From assembly GCA_026710795.1 (NCBI GenBank), contig JAPOQK010000069.1:1-64000 (forward strand): 64,000 bases of DNA, written 5' to 3'. Each line of letters opens with the position of its first letter. Positions within the stretch are counted from its first letter, which is position 1. Of this stretch, positions 50,640 through 61,101 are shown in pieces. This DNA comes from Candidatus Poribacteria bacterium. Its GTDB lineage: Bacteria > Poribacteria > WGA-4E > WGA-3G. The notes under the pieces are model-generated. The model searched no databases, had not been told where the DNA came from, and saw only the letters and a list, made by a program, of their open reading frames with translations. Made by a program: the position numbers and the translations under genes.

Positions 50640-51539
50640 ATGAATAAACGATATCAAGGTATTTTTGCCCCAACGGTTACTCCACTTGATGAAAAGGAAC
50701 GGGTTGATGAACTTGGATTTGTGAAACAACTAAATCGATTGATTGACAACGGTATTCACGGCATTTATCTATTGGGTTCTTCGGGTGAGTTTACGACGTT
50801 GACAAATTCAGAACGTGAACGTGCAATGGATATTGCCACCAAAACTGTCGCAGGACGCGTGCCTATAATTTGTTGTGTGATGGATACAAGCACCCAGCGA
50901 GTAATCCAAAACATTGAAACAGCACAGCAATTTGGGGTTGATGCAGTCGCAGCAACTCCTTGCTATTATTATCCCTCCACTGATAATGCAGATATAATCC
51001 AATTCTATCATGCGGTTGCTTCAAGTACTGAACTTCCTGTGCTTATTTACAACATCCCTTCTACTGTCAAAACTGCAATTAAACCGCATGTGGTTGTCCA
51101 ATTGGCAGATGATTGTGAGAATATCGTAGGGATTAAGGATAGTTCGGGTGATTGGATAAACAGCCTTCATCTCCTTACACTTTTAGGAGAACGCGAAGAT
51201 TTTTCAGTTTTCCTTGGATCCCATTTTCTCATTGGTGCAGCCTTGCTATTCGGTGCAGATGGAGGTGTAATCTCTATCTCAAACGTGGCACCGAAAGAAT
51301 CTGTCGCTCTCTACAACGCGGCAAAAGCGCGTGATATTGATGAGGTAGACAGACTCCAAAAATGGATGGTCAAGCTTAGCAAACTATATGCTTATGGACA
51401 AGGTGTGAGTGGAATGAAAGCCTGCTTGGAAATTTTAGGAGTTTGCAATGCATATACCACGAGTCCCTTACTGCCTCTTGATACGACAGCAAGAGCAGAA
51501 CTCAAGGAATTGCTGACTGAATTAGGGTTATTGTTATAG
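50640..51539 (+). CDS. Dihydrodipicolinate synthase family protein
   Basis: GIFAPTVTPLDEKERVD; GSSGEFTTLTNSER; YNIPSTV; GIKDSSGD. Confidence 0.93.
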   Translation: MNKRYQGIFAPTVTPLDEKERVDELGFVKQLNRLIDNGIHGIYLLGSSGEFTTLTNSERERAMDIATKTVAGRVPIICCVMDTSTQRVIQNIETAQQFGVDAVAATPCYYYPSTDNADIIQFYHAVASSTELPVLIYNIPSTVKTAIKPHVVVQLADDCENIVGIKDSSGDWINSLHLLTLLGEREDFSVFLGSHFLIGAALLFGADGGVISISNVAPKESVALYNAAKARDIDEVDRLQKWMVKLSKLYAYGQGVSGMKACLEILGVCNAYTTSPLLPLDTTARAELKELLTELGLLL

Positions 51540-51544
51540 ACCAA

Positions 51545-52816
51545 ATGATTGAAATACAACCGCTTCGTACCCCATCAAATGCTACGATAGAAGTGCCTGG
51601 ATCAAAAAGTTATACCAATCGTGCGTTGTTAGTTGCTGCGCTTGCACGCGGGGATTCTACATTGACAGGTGCTCTCTTCAGCGATGATACGCACTATATG
51701 TGCAATGCCCTCAGAAAGCTCGATATCCGTATTTCGGAAGATAGAGACCAAGACAGTTTTAACGTTACAGGAAACGGTGGAAACATTCCTGTTAATGGTG
51801 CAGAACTGTATATTGGGAACTCTGGGACTACCTCACGTTCATTGGTTAGTTATGTTGCTCTCGGTCACGGTGAATTTGTCATTGATGGTGACGAACCGAT
51901 GCGCCGTGGCAGACCTATTACGGATTTGCTAAACGCGCTGACACTGCTTGGGGTTACAGCGCGTTCACAATTTGAAAACGGACATCTTCCTGTTATTGTA
52001 AGAGCAGATGGGATTGAGGGTGGGAAAACTCGTCTGGACGCAAGTAAAAGCAGTCAGTTCTTGACATCGTTGATGCTCATCGCTCCTTATGCTAAAAACG
52101 GTATGGAGATAGAAGTTATCGGTGAACTCAAAACACCTTATATTGACATTACAATGTCAATTATGGATGCGTTCGGTATAAAGGTGATAAATAAAGATTA
52201 CAGATATTTCCAAATTACAGGTGGACAGCAGTATGTACCTCGTTGCTACCATATTGAGCCAGATGCTTCCAGTGCATCTTACTTTTTCGCAGCCGCTGCG
52301 CTCACTGGTGGGTGTGTTACTGTCAGACATCTACACACGGATTCTGCACAAGGTGATGTCCAATTTGTGCGTGTCTTGGAACAGATGGGATGTGAGGTTT
52401 CTGTATCTGGTAAAGGTATTACGGTTAGAGGTCCGCAACAGTTGATGGGGATAGATGTGGATATGAAGGATATATCTGATACTGCGTTGACTCTCGCTGC
52501 AATTGCTCCTTTCGCTGACAGCAAAGTCACTATCCGAAACATTGAGCATACGCGTTGGCAGGAGACAGACAGAATTCACGCTATGGTTACAGAACTTCGG
52601 AAGCTTGGTGTAACCGTGGTAGAATATCAGGATGGATTAGAAATTTTACCGACACCAATAACACCCGCTGCAGTTGATACATACAACGACCATAGAGTGG
52701 CGATGTCGTTTTCGCTGATTGGGTTGAAAGTGCACGGAATTCGGATAAATAATCCCGAGTGTGTAAGTAAAACGTTTCCAAATTATTTTGAAGTGCTCAA
52801 AGTGCTTTATTCTTGA
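51545..52816 (+). CDS. aroA: 3-phosphoshikimate 1-carboxyvinyltransferase
   Basis: VPGSKSYTNRALLVAALA; YIGNSGTTSRSLVSY; DEPMRRGRPI; YNDHRVAMSFSL. Confidence 0.95.
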   Translation: MIEIQPLRTPSNATIEVPGSKSYTNRALLVAALARGDSTLTGALFSDDTHYMCNALRKLDIRISEDRDQDSFNVTGNGGNIPVNGAELYIGNSGTTSRSLVSYVALGHGEFVIDGDEPMRRGRPITDLLNALTLLGVTARSQFENGHLPVIVRADGIEGGKTRLDASKSSQFLTSLMLIAPYAKNGMEIEVIGELKTPYIDITMSIMDAFGIKVINKDYRYFQITGGQQYVPRCYHIEPDASSASYFFAAAALTGGCVTVRHLHTDSAQGDVQFVRVLEQMGCEVSVSGKGITVRGPQQLMGIDVDMKDISDTALTLAAIAPFADSKVTIRNIEHTRWQETDRIHAMVTELRKLGVTVVEYQDGLEILPTPITPAAVDTYNDHRVAMSFSLIGLKVHGIRINNPECVSKTFPNYFEVLKVLYS

Positions 52817-52961
52817 TGACATCTTTACCTGTTTTTTTCCCTGTCTGTAAAAGAATAATGGCATTATCCGTTAAACATCAAAAGTCAGTCCATATATGAA
52901 AAATAAATGACGATAAATACCTTTATGCTGTATACAAAATGCAGATTGCAAGAGGAGGATT

Positions 52962-53543
52962 ATGATGAAAAGTAGAGGGCTTGAGAAAATAAAACTGGGT
53001 GTAATTTCATGGTTTGCAGTCGGACTAATACCATTGATGATGTTCACGGCTTGTGTAGAAGAACAAAAGTTAGAAGAACTCGTTCAACAAGCAGAACCCG
53101 AAAAAACAGAAAACGAAACCGAAGAACCGGCAGTAGCACTCCCAGGTCTTCCTGATGATGTGGCGGGATATGAACGTTGGCTTAAGTTAAACGTTGAACC
53201 TATTCCCCCTGTGCAAGGTGGAGACCCTCACAACGGTGATAAGAATGTCTACGTCAACCAAACGCGAGATGTCATAGCACCGAACGATGAACAAGAATAT
53301 CCATATCCTGATGGAAGTATCGTTGTAAAAGAAGCAACTCGACCCAATAAGGATTACATTGGGTTAATCGCTATTATGCGGAAAAAAGCAGGTAGTGATC
53401 CGGATCATAATGATTGGGAGTTCATTGAATATACACGAAACGATCCGGATAAGGAATTTACAGTACTTGCATCCGGTAGAATATGTTGGGGATGCCATGT
53501 CAGAGTCGAAAATACAGACTATGTTTTCACAGAACTTGAATGA
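52962..53543 (+). CDS. Cytochrome P460-like lipoprotein
   Basis: Lipobox FTAC; P460-like layout GYERWLKLN...KDYIGLIAIMRKKAG...; CWGCH heme motif near C-terminus. Confidence 0.7.
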   Translation: MMKSRGLEKIKLGVISWFAVGLIPLMMFTACVEEQKLEELVQQAEPEKTENETEEPAVALPGLPDDVAGYERWLKLNVEPIPPVQGGDPHNGDKNVYVNQTRDVIAPNDEQEYPYPDGSIVVKEATRPNKDYIGLIAIMRKKAGSDPDHNDWEFIEYTRNDPDKEFTVLASGRICWGCHVRVENTDYVFTELE

Positions 53544-53804
53544 TTTTCAGTATCGTGCTATGATTTATGTGTGTTGATGTTCAATTAATACATAGTATCA
53601 TCACTATAGCACAAACAAGTGATAGATTCTGAGTTAGTTTCATAACACTTTACCAAAACATGTCGACGAAGTCAGTCAGCAAAGTTATTCGAAACTTGTT
53701 TTACAATTCAACAAATTAATAATTGACTCAGAATCTTTCTATTTAACAATATCTTTTCTTTAAAATACATTATACTGTGTCTATTGATATTAAGGAGGGT
53801 GCTT

Positions 53805-55028
53805 ATGAAGATATATCAAAATAGTTATATCAAATGTATTCACATGATGAAAACTCTGGTACGTTATAGCATAATTGCATTGTTGTTTATCACCTTTACA
53901 ATTCTTTTTACAATCAGTAGTAATTGGATTAATATCGCAGAAGCCCGTCCTGAATTTGCGACTGAATTAGATAAAGATTGTAATTTTTGTCACATTGATC
54001 CCGCAGGTGGAGGTCCGAGAAACCGTATCGGTGAAATCTTTGAAGAGAACTATTTTGAGTTTCCCGAAGATTTTGATATGGAAGCAGTTACAGAGGAATC
54101 TAAAGAGGTTGTCAAGCAGTTAACAACTTCGCTTGATCTCCAAACAGCATTTATTAAACCGATGCACGTAGACACAGAAGAAAATACTGGTGCATCTTGT
54201 GTTTCATGCCATTCATCGGTTGACAGTTTTCTCCTTATGCAAGCTGAAGTGACATTCAATGCACAAGCAACAGACCGTGTGCGCTTAACCCTATCGAATA
54301 ACTTTGTCAGAAACACAATTAACGCATTTGCAACTGTTGATGCAATTCCAAAACATCTTTATGCTAAAGTGGGACAATTTCGTTTGCCATTTGGTATCAA
54401 ACAGAAGGATCACAACATACTTGTGCGTCAAGGTTACGAACTTGGTTCTAACACCCGCGATGTTGGTATTGAACTCGGTGGTAGTTTAGGAAAAGCGTTT
54501 TACAATGCTGCATACTTTAACGCTGATAACGCAACAGCAAGAGGTGTACTCGGCACGGTGGGAGGTCAACTCGGTCCATTTCGCGCTGGGGTCTCATGCA
54601 TTTTTGAACAAAACGACGAAGAATGGGAACGGCTTGTCGGGACATTTATTACTGCCTCTTATGCTGGATTAAGTTTAGAAGGTGAATTCAACTTCGGTAA
54701 TATGGGAGAGGTAGGTTCTTTTACTACAGATGCTGTTGATTCAAAAGGATATTATGTTGGAGCAAAGTACCGTGTACTGCCCCAATTCTCTATAGCGGGA
54801 CGTTATGGTGTGTTTGATCCAGACAGAACAGTATTAGGTGATGCTGGAAAAAGGTTGACATTTATTGCACAATACAACTATATCGAAAACGGTGCAATTT
54901 CACTGTTCTATTGGGCAAATCTACCAAACGCTGATAGAAATCCGGATGAAGAAATTCCCGATAAAGGTATGTTAAGACAACTTGAAGGATCGAATCAGAT
55001 TATTTTAATGTCACGATTTTGGTTCTGA
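53805..55028 (+). CDS. Diheme outer-membrane porin-like protein
   Basis: CNFCH and CVSCH motifs then porin-like YAKVGQFRLPFGIKQKDHNILVRQGYELGSNTRDVGIELGG...; ends ...IILMSRFWF; start refined to ATG 53805 after AAGGAGGG. Confidence 0.7.
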   Translation: MKIYQNSYIKCIHMMKTLVRYSIIALLFITFTILFTISSNWINIAEARPEFATELDKDCNFCHIDPAGGGPRNRIGEIFEENYFEFPEDFDMEAVTEESKEVVKQLTTSLDLQTAFIKPMHVDTEENTGASCVSCHSSVDSFLLMQAEVTFNAQATDRVRLTLSNNFVRNTINAFATVDAIPKHLYAKVGQFRLPFGIKQKDHNILVRQGYELGSNTRDVGIELGGSLGKAFYNAAYFNADNATARGVLGTVGGQLGPFRAGVSCIFEQNDEEWERLVGTFITASYAGLSLEGEFNFGNMGEVGSFTTDAVDSKGYYVGAKYRVLPQFSIAGRYGVFDPDRTVLGDAGKRLTFIAQYNYIENGAISLFYWANLPNADRNPDEEIPDKGMLRQLEGSNQIILMSRFWF

Positions 55029-55247
55029 TTTTGGTTTCAAGAAATGTATAATCCTATGTGTGTCATTTTTTACACATGATAATATGTAAGCATCATTTCT
55101 GTATAAAGGTGATTGTATTGCAATAGATTTATCACAAAGTAATAAAAATGCAGTATAGTATGAGAACAAGACGCTGGTAGGTATATTGTTATATTGAACC
55201 TGAAATGAAATAAATGCAGGTAGAAAACTGTACATACCTATAATAAA

Positions 55248-55278
55248 AACGCTGAATGTTTAAACTGCATTCAGCGTT
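55248..55278. terminator. Hairpin AACGCTGAATG-n9-CATTCAGCGTT, possible terminator
   Basis: 11-bp perfect stem; weak T-tract (TCTGTCTATATG). Confidence 0.5.
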
Positions 55279-55554
55279 CTGTCTATATGTATATTGTTAT
55301 TTTCACAACTGCCCGAAAATGACTGCTATTTGGATTGGAACAATACACTATCACAATCTCTATTAGGGTACTTTATTCTGAGGTGTCTGTATAAGAAAAC
55401 CCAGTCGAAAGTCTGATTATAGAAACATAAGACACATGAGAAATATAAGACATCAGAAATTTGGCACGAAAATTGCTCAACGTCTACTATAGTAAAATTA
55501 CAGCGCAAAATACAGAAAAAATAAATCGTTTATAAGGTTACAGGGAGAAAGGTC

Positions 55555-58500
55555 ATGAATAGCAAAAAGTTTCTAATCGGTGTTGTCGCCGTATTGACAT
55601 TGCTTATTGTATTAATCGGTTCACTCTATATACATAGTTTGACATCAGACGAAAAGACACGTGTTACTGTTAAGTCGATTACACCTAAAGGAGAAAAAGT
55701 ACCACAATGGGTTGACTTCACGTTTACATTTTCTGAACCAGTCATTGACAATTCTGCCATAAACACTGAATTGCCAATTCGTGCTATTCATTTTACCCCT
55801 ACCGTCCAAGGCACAGCACGATGGACAGCGCGTGACACAATCCGTTTCTTTTTAGAAAGCCCTTTAGCTCCTTCCTCAAACTACACCGTTGAACTCTCTC
55901 CAAAATTACGTCAAAGTTCTCTCGGTTTTGTCATCACAGGTGACAGAAAGTTCAATTTTTCTACAGAACGTTTCCGTTTGCTAAATAGACAACTTGAATT
56001 CAAATATACAAAAACACATGCAAAAATGGTAGGAAAATTGGCATTTAATTATCCTGTCAATATTGCGGATTTGCGTGCAAACTTATCCATTCAGCTTCAA
56101 GAAGATGTTGAAATACCATACACACTTCAACCACAAAATGGAATAGCGAGAGAAATCAATATAGAATCAGAAGAGATTCCACGACTTCTTGGGGACCAAA
56201 ATTTGAAGGTACGTGTTGAAAAAGGGTTTAAATGCACAGGAGGACAATTCGGTCTTAAAGAAGCAAATGTCAAAGATTTGACTTTGACAGGACACGGGAC
56301 TCTCGGTGTTACCTATGCCAGTGTGCAAGAAGATTCAGGCAGACCTCATATCTCGTTGCGGTTTAGTTCAAACATTCCTGTAGACACAGTAGAACCTTTT
56401 ATTCAAGTTGAACCAGACATAGACACCCAGATTATTTCTCGATACGGAGAGATCGAAATTCATGGTGATTTCAAACGTCGTTCGTATTATGAAATTACTG
56501 TAGGAGAAGGTCTAACTGCCCCTGATGGGTCGGTTCTAAAAAAACCTTATTCTCGCAGACTTAGAATCCCTGATGTCCCTGCGCAGCTCCGCTTTGTAGG
56601 TCAAGGCTATTTCCTGACTCGCAATCAGAATATGAACTTGGGGTTAACAACAGTTAATATTGACAATGTAAATCTGTATATAGAAAAGGTTTTTGGTAAC
56701 AACCTATTTTATGTTTCTCGTATATCTAACTGGAGTTCATGGATAAGAAATCTGGGTAAACCAATACACACAGAATCAGTTGCTATTTCATCAAAATTAA
56801 ATGAAGAAGTCCAAACGTCAATTAATTTAGGAAAGTATCTTGACGATGAACATATCGGGATATTTAAAGTTACTGTTCGGGACGAAAATCGCAGTTGGGT
56901 GTACAAGACTAAGTGGGTGATGCTGACAGATATCGGTATCGTAACAAAAAAAGCAGGTGATGAATTGTGGGTTTGGGTTAATTCACTCTCTAAACTAAAA
57001 CCTATATCACAAGCTACAGTTAAACTTATCAGCGATAATAACCAGACGCTTCTCACTGGTAAGACAAATTGGGATGGATATGTTAAGTTCACATCTTTTG
57101 CTCAAAAAACTGAGAACTTTTCTCCTTATATGTTAACAGTTGAAAAAGGTGATGACCTGTCGTTTATTCAGTTAAATAAACACCAAATATCCACTGGAGA
57201 TTTCAATGTTAGTGGTCCGGCTTACTTGGAAACAGGATATGAAGCTTTTCTTTATCCAAGTCGTGGTGTATATCGTCCTGGAGAAAATGTTGATATCGCA
57301 GGAATTGTCCGCGGCAAACAAAATAAAACACCGCCATCTCTTCCTGCACAAATCCAAATCATAGCACCCGATGGACGTATTGTAAATGAACTACAGCAAA
57401 AAACAGACAGACGTGGTGGATGTACAGTAACTGTCCCAATTGCTGCACATGCACAAACTGGAAGTTATATTGCAAAAATGACTGTTGCCGGGAAAGAAAT
57501 CGGTAGAACTAAATTTCAGATCGAAGAATTTATGCCTGACAGGACGAAAGTCACTGTAAACACGCAAAAACCTGAGTATAGCTTGGGTGATGAAGTAAAT
57601 ATGGATGTTTCAGCAGTTAGTTTGTTTGGACCCCCTGCAGCAAATCGGAAAGTAACTGCATCCTATATGCTTGAATCCGTGCCTTATATCCCAAATGAGA
57701 AATGGAACTCATTCAACTTTTCAAGTAAAATTTCATTTGAAAGACAACGAACTACATTGCAGGAAAGTAAAACTAATGACGAAGGTAAAGCAAGCTATAA
57801 GTTTACACTTCCAAAATCAATTAAAGCACCGTCTCTACTAAACGCAATACTATCAGCGACAGTACAGGAACCTGGGGGTAGAGCAGTTACTGCTTCACAC
57901 AGTGTAGTTATTCATCCTTATTCACATTATGTTGGTATAAAACGCACAAATACTGGTCAAATCAAACGGAATCAAGATGTTACTTTCAACTACATCGCTG
58001 TAAATAAGACTGGAATCGCAGTTGCTAATCGTAATTTGGAACTTACTATTGATAAAGTTCATTGGAATACCATATTACGTCGGAATTCCCGTGGTCAATA
58101 TCGGTACGTTTCTGATAAACAGATTACAACATTAGAAACTCGTCAACTAATTACAACAGAGGAGATGGGAACATTCAGTTTTGTGCCATCTGATTACGGA
58201 GAATATCGGGTAAAAATAGAGGATATAGAATCCGGTGCAAAAACAGAACTCAGAATTGAAACTTCAGGATGGGGTTCCATTCCTCGGTCAATGGAAAACC
58301 CAGGTCTTCTTGAGATGACATTAGACAAACCAACATATAAGCCTGGAGAAACAGCAAAACTTAGTATCAAATCACCATTTCCCGGTAAATTAATATTGAC
58401 AATTGAACGTGAAAAGATACTGAGTTACCGAACTGTGACATTAGAAGGAAATTCGGCAAACTTGAATATCCCTGTAAATTATAGTTATAAACCTAATATT

Positions 58501-60993
58501 TACCTTTCTGGAACATTGATTCGGTCAACGGACTCCTTAAATGAACATACACCTGCTCGTGCTTTCGGTGTAATTCCACTAAAATTGGATGCAAAAACTA
58601 ACAGTCTTGCAATTGAGTTGGATGCACCTGAGGAAATTCGTCCGAATAACGAATTAACAGTGAAATTTCGTGTGCGGGGTAGACAAAGTGCGTATTCACA
58701 TGTAACTATTGCCGCTGTTGATGAAGGAATCCTTCAATTAACCAATTTCCGTTTACCTAATCCACACAGTTTTTTCTATCGACAACGCGGATTAAAAACT
58801 CAAGTTTATGACTTATATTCTGCAATTTTACCCGAGATTGAAACAGTAAAGGAACAATCCAGCATAGGTGGAGACGCGGCGTTAATGAGTGCACGAGCAA
58901 AACGGCTTAACACTGCAAGTGTAATGCGGGTTAAACCTGTCTCACTTTGGTCAGGAATCCTGAAAACAGATCAATACGGTAGAGGAACTGCAAGTTTCCA
59001 TATTCCACAGTTCAATGGGTCGTTACGCCTGATGGTGGTCGCTTTTTCAGGTGGATACTACGGTTCTGCAGAGGAGAATATCACTGTTCGCGAACCTATA
59101 GTGATAACCCCAACCTTTCCACGCTTCCTCTCAGGTGGTGACAGAATTCAATTTCCTATAAATGTTCATAACGGTACAGGTGAAGACGGTGAATTTCGTG
59201 TAGAAATACACGCAACCGGTGATGTTCAATTTCTATCAAGCAACATAAACAATGAAACTCGGGTACAGAAAGACCACATAGTTAAACAGACTGAAATAGT
59301 ATCAGGACGTGAAGAACAATTATTATTTGAACTTCTTACGCACGATTCAATTGGTAAAGCAGCATTCACTGTTACTGCCTCAGGAAACGATGAAAGTTCA
59401 CAGATGTCTGTCCATCTCCCAATACGATCCGCTGCACCACCAGTGACGGAAACAGGAAATGGTGTAGTTAGTACAGACGATGATACTGAATTCGTGTTTC
59501 CTTCAAATATAATTCCTGAGTCATCTGAATTTACTCTAACCGTATCTCCATTTCCTGCGATTGAATTTACCGGAGGTATTAGTTATTTGCTAAAGTATCC
59601 TTATGGATGTATTGAGCAAACCACAAGTCGGGTGTTTCCACTACTTTATTTTAGTGATGTCGCAGGAGCAGTTGATGAAGAACTTGCCTCAGATGACCGT
59701 GTGGATTACTACATTACATCAGGTATCAGTAGACTTGAAAGTATGTTCACTCCACAAAATCATTTTGCATATTGGCCCGGTGGAAGTTATATAAATCGCT
59801 GGAGTAGTGTATATGCATCTCATTTTATGGTTGAAGCACGAAAATCGGATTATGAAGTTTCAGACCGAGTCTATACAGGCATGCTTGAAGGGTTAAGAGA
59901 ACAAGCAAAACAAGTATCAGCCAATAATGTAGCTGCAGATAAAATTAAAAGGTATGAGATTGAACGTGCAGTTTATGCATGCTATGTGTTAGCAGCTGCT
60001 GGAGAACCTGAAAAAGGTGTGATGAACTACCTAAAGAATAATCTTCTAAGTAGACTTACAAACTATAGTCAGTTTCAATTAGCCGGAGCTTATGCCCTTG
60101 ATGGGGACTTGGAAACTGCGCTTTCAATGCTTCCTGTTTCTATCGCACCACAAAACGGTGGGAAAAGAGAATCTGGCAATAACTTCAACTCCCCTATTCG
60201 TGCACAAGCAATTATCTTGGATGTACTTGCTGAAGTCAATGAAAACCATCCGTCAATACCTGTGCTTGTCAAAAACCTTAGTGATGCTGCTTCAAAAAGA
60301 AAACGCTGGGGTACAACACAGGAAAATGCATTTGCGTTCCTCGCTATAGGTAAAATACTAAGAAAGAAAATGGATGGTGATTATACTGGTAGGATTACAG
60401 TCAACGATACTCTACTCGCTGATTTCGATTCAACAAATCCATCTGTTCGTTTCAAAAATAACGATTGGGATGGAGCTCAAGTGAAAATCTCTATTGATGG
60501 AGAAGGTAGTTGTTATTACTATTGGTCTGCATTTGGAATCAGACGAGATTCCTTTATTGAGGAATATGACCGAGATATACAAGTACGTAGACGTTATCTA
60601 AACCAAGATGGGGTACCATTTGATAACGAATTTCCACATGGTGATTTAGTAATTGCTGAAATTACCGTGAAATCACTTAACTGGAACCTTGAAAACGTGG
60701 TCGTTGTGGATATGTTACCTGCGGGATTTGAAATTGAGAACGCAAGATTAGCATCCCGCGTAGGAATACCATGGTTGAAAACAGGTAATTTTAAACCTGA
60801 CTACGTAGATATTCGTGATGATCGTCTCATCTTTTTCGGTGCATTCCCACGTCAACGGGAACGTAAATTCCATTATGCTTTACGCGCTGTAACTCGTGGA
60901 GAATTTACATTACCACCTATATCAGCAGAAGCAATGTATGATCCATCTAATTCATCGGTTGCTGGTAGTGGAAAGATAAAGATAGTTGAGTAA
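55555..60993 (+). CDS. Alpha-2-macroglobulin family protein (YfhM-like) with thioester motif
   Basis: FLYPSRGVYRPGENVDIAGIVRG; YPYGCIEQTTSRVFPLLYF (CxEQ); precedes pbpC. Confidence 0.95.
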   Translation: MNSKKFLIGVVAVLTLLIVLIGSLYIHSLTSDEKTRVTVKSITPKGEKVPQWVDFTFTFSEPVIDNSAINTELPIRAIHFTPTVQGTARWTARDTIRFFLESPLAPSSNYTVELSPKLRQSSLGFVITGDRKFNFSTERFRLLNRQLEFKYTKTHAKMVGKLAFNYPVNIADLRANLSIQLQEDVEIPYTLQPQNGIAREINIESEEIPRLLGDQNLKVRVEKGFKCTGGQFGLKEANVKDLTLTGHGTLGVTYASVQEDSGRPHISLRFSSNIPVDTVEPFIQVEPDIDTQIISRYGEIEIHGDFKRRSYYEITVGEGLTAPDGSVLKKPYSRRLRIPDVPAQLRFVGQGYFLTRNQNMNLGLTTVNIDNVNLYIEKVFGNNLFYVSRISNWSSWIRNLGKPIHTESVAISSKLNEEVQTSINLGKYLDDEHIGIFKVTVRDENRSWVYKTKWVMLTDIGIVTKKAGDELWVWVNSLSKLKPISQATVKLISDNNQTLLTGKTNWDGYVKFTSFAQKTENFSPYMLTVEKGDDLSFIQLNKHQISTGDFNVSGPAYLETGYEAFLYPSRGVYRPGENVDIAGIVRGKQNKTPPSLPAQIQIIAPDGRIVNELQQKTDRRGGCTVTVPIAAHAQTGSYIAKMTVAGKEIGRTKFQIEEFMPDRTKVTVNTQKPEYSLGDEVNMDVSAVSLFGPPAANRKVTASYMLESVPYIPNEKWNSFNFSSKISFERQRTTLQESKTNDEGKASYKFTLPKSIKAPSLLNAILSATVQEPGGRAVTASHSVVIHPYSHYVGIKRTNTGQIKRNQDVTFNYIAVNKTGIAVANRNLELTIDKVHWNTILRRNSRGQYRYVSDKQITTLETRQLITTEEMGTFSFVPSDYGEYRVKIEDIESGAKTELRIETSGWGSIPRSMENPGLLEMTLDKPTYKPGETAKLSIKSPFPGKLILTIEREKILSYRTVTLEGNSANLNIPVNYSYKPNIYLSGTLIRSTDSLNEHTPARAFGVIPLKLDAKTNSLAIELDAPEEIRPNNELTVKFRVRGRQSAYSHVTIAAVDEGILQLTNFRLPNPHSFFYRQRGLKTQVYDLYSAILPEIETVKEQSSIGGDAALMSARAKRLNTASVMRVKPVSLWSGILKTDQYGRGTASFHIPQFNGSLRLMVVAFSGGYYGSAEENITVREPIVITPTFPRFLSGGDRIQFPINVHNGTGEDGEFRVEIHATGDVQFLSSNINNETRVQKDHIVKQTEIVSGREEQLLFELLTHDSIGKAAFTVTASGNDESSQMSVHLPIRSAAPPVTETGNGVVSTDDDTEFVFPSNIIPESSEFTLTVSPFPAIEFTGGISYLLKYPYGCIEQTTSRVFPLLYFSDVAGAVDEELASDDRVDYYITSGISRLESMFTPQNHFAYWPGGSYINRWSSVYASHFMVEARKSDYEVSDRVYTGMLEGLREQAKQVSANNVAADKIKRYEIERAVYACYVLAAAGEPEKGVMNYLKNNLLSRLTNYSQFQLAGAYALDGDLETALSMLPVSIAPQNGGKRESGNNFNSPIRAQAIILDVLAEVNENHPSIPVLVKNLSDAASKRKRWGTTQENAFAFLAIGKILRKKMDGDYTGRITVNDTLLADFDSTNPSVRFKNNDWDGAQVKISIDGEGSCYYYWSAFGIRRDSFIEEYDRDIQVRRRYLNQDGVPFDNEFPHGDLVIAEITVKSLNWNLENVVVVDMLPAGFEIENARLASRVGIPWLKTGNFKPDYVDIRDDRLIFFGAFPRQRERKFHYALRAVTRGEFTLPPISAEAMYDPSNSSVAGSGKIKIVE

Positions 60994-61101
60994 TTTTAAA
61001 AATAAATACTAAAGATTTTGCTACGCCCAAACTCGCGGGCAAAACAGGAAGAGATAGTGGGTTTATCCTCTTCCCACTTTTCTTCCTTTGTATTACCAAC
61101 C

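Noticed and set aside
55248-55278. tRNA-like or small RNA gene
   Set aside because: Simple hairpin only; no tRNA landmarks
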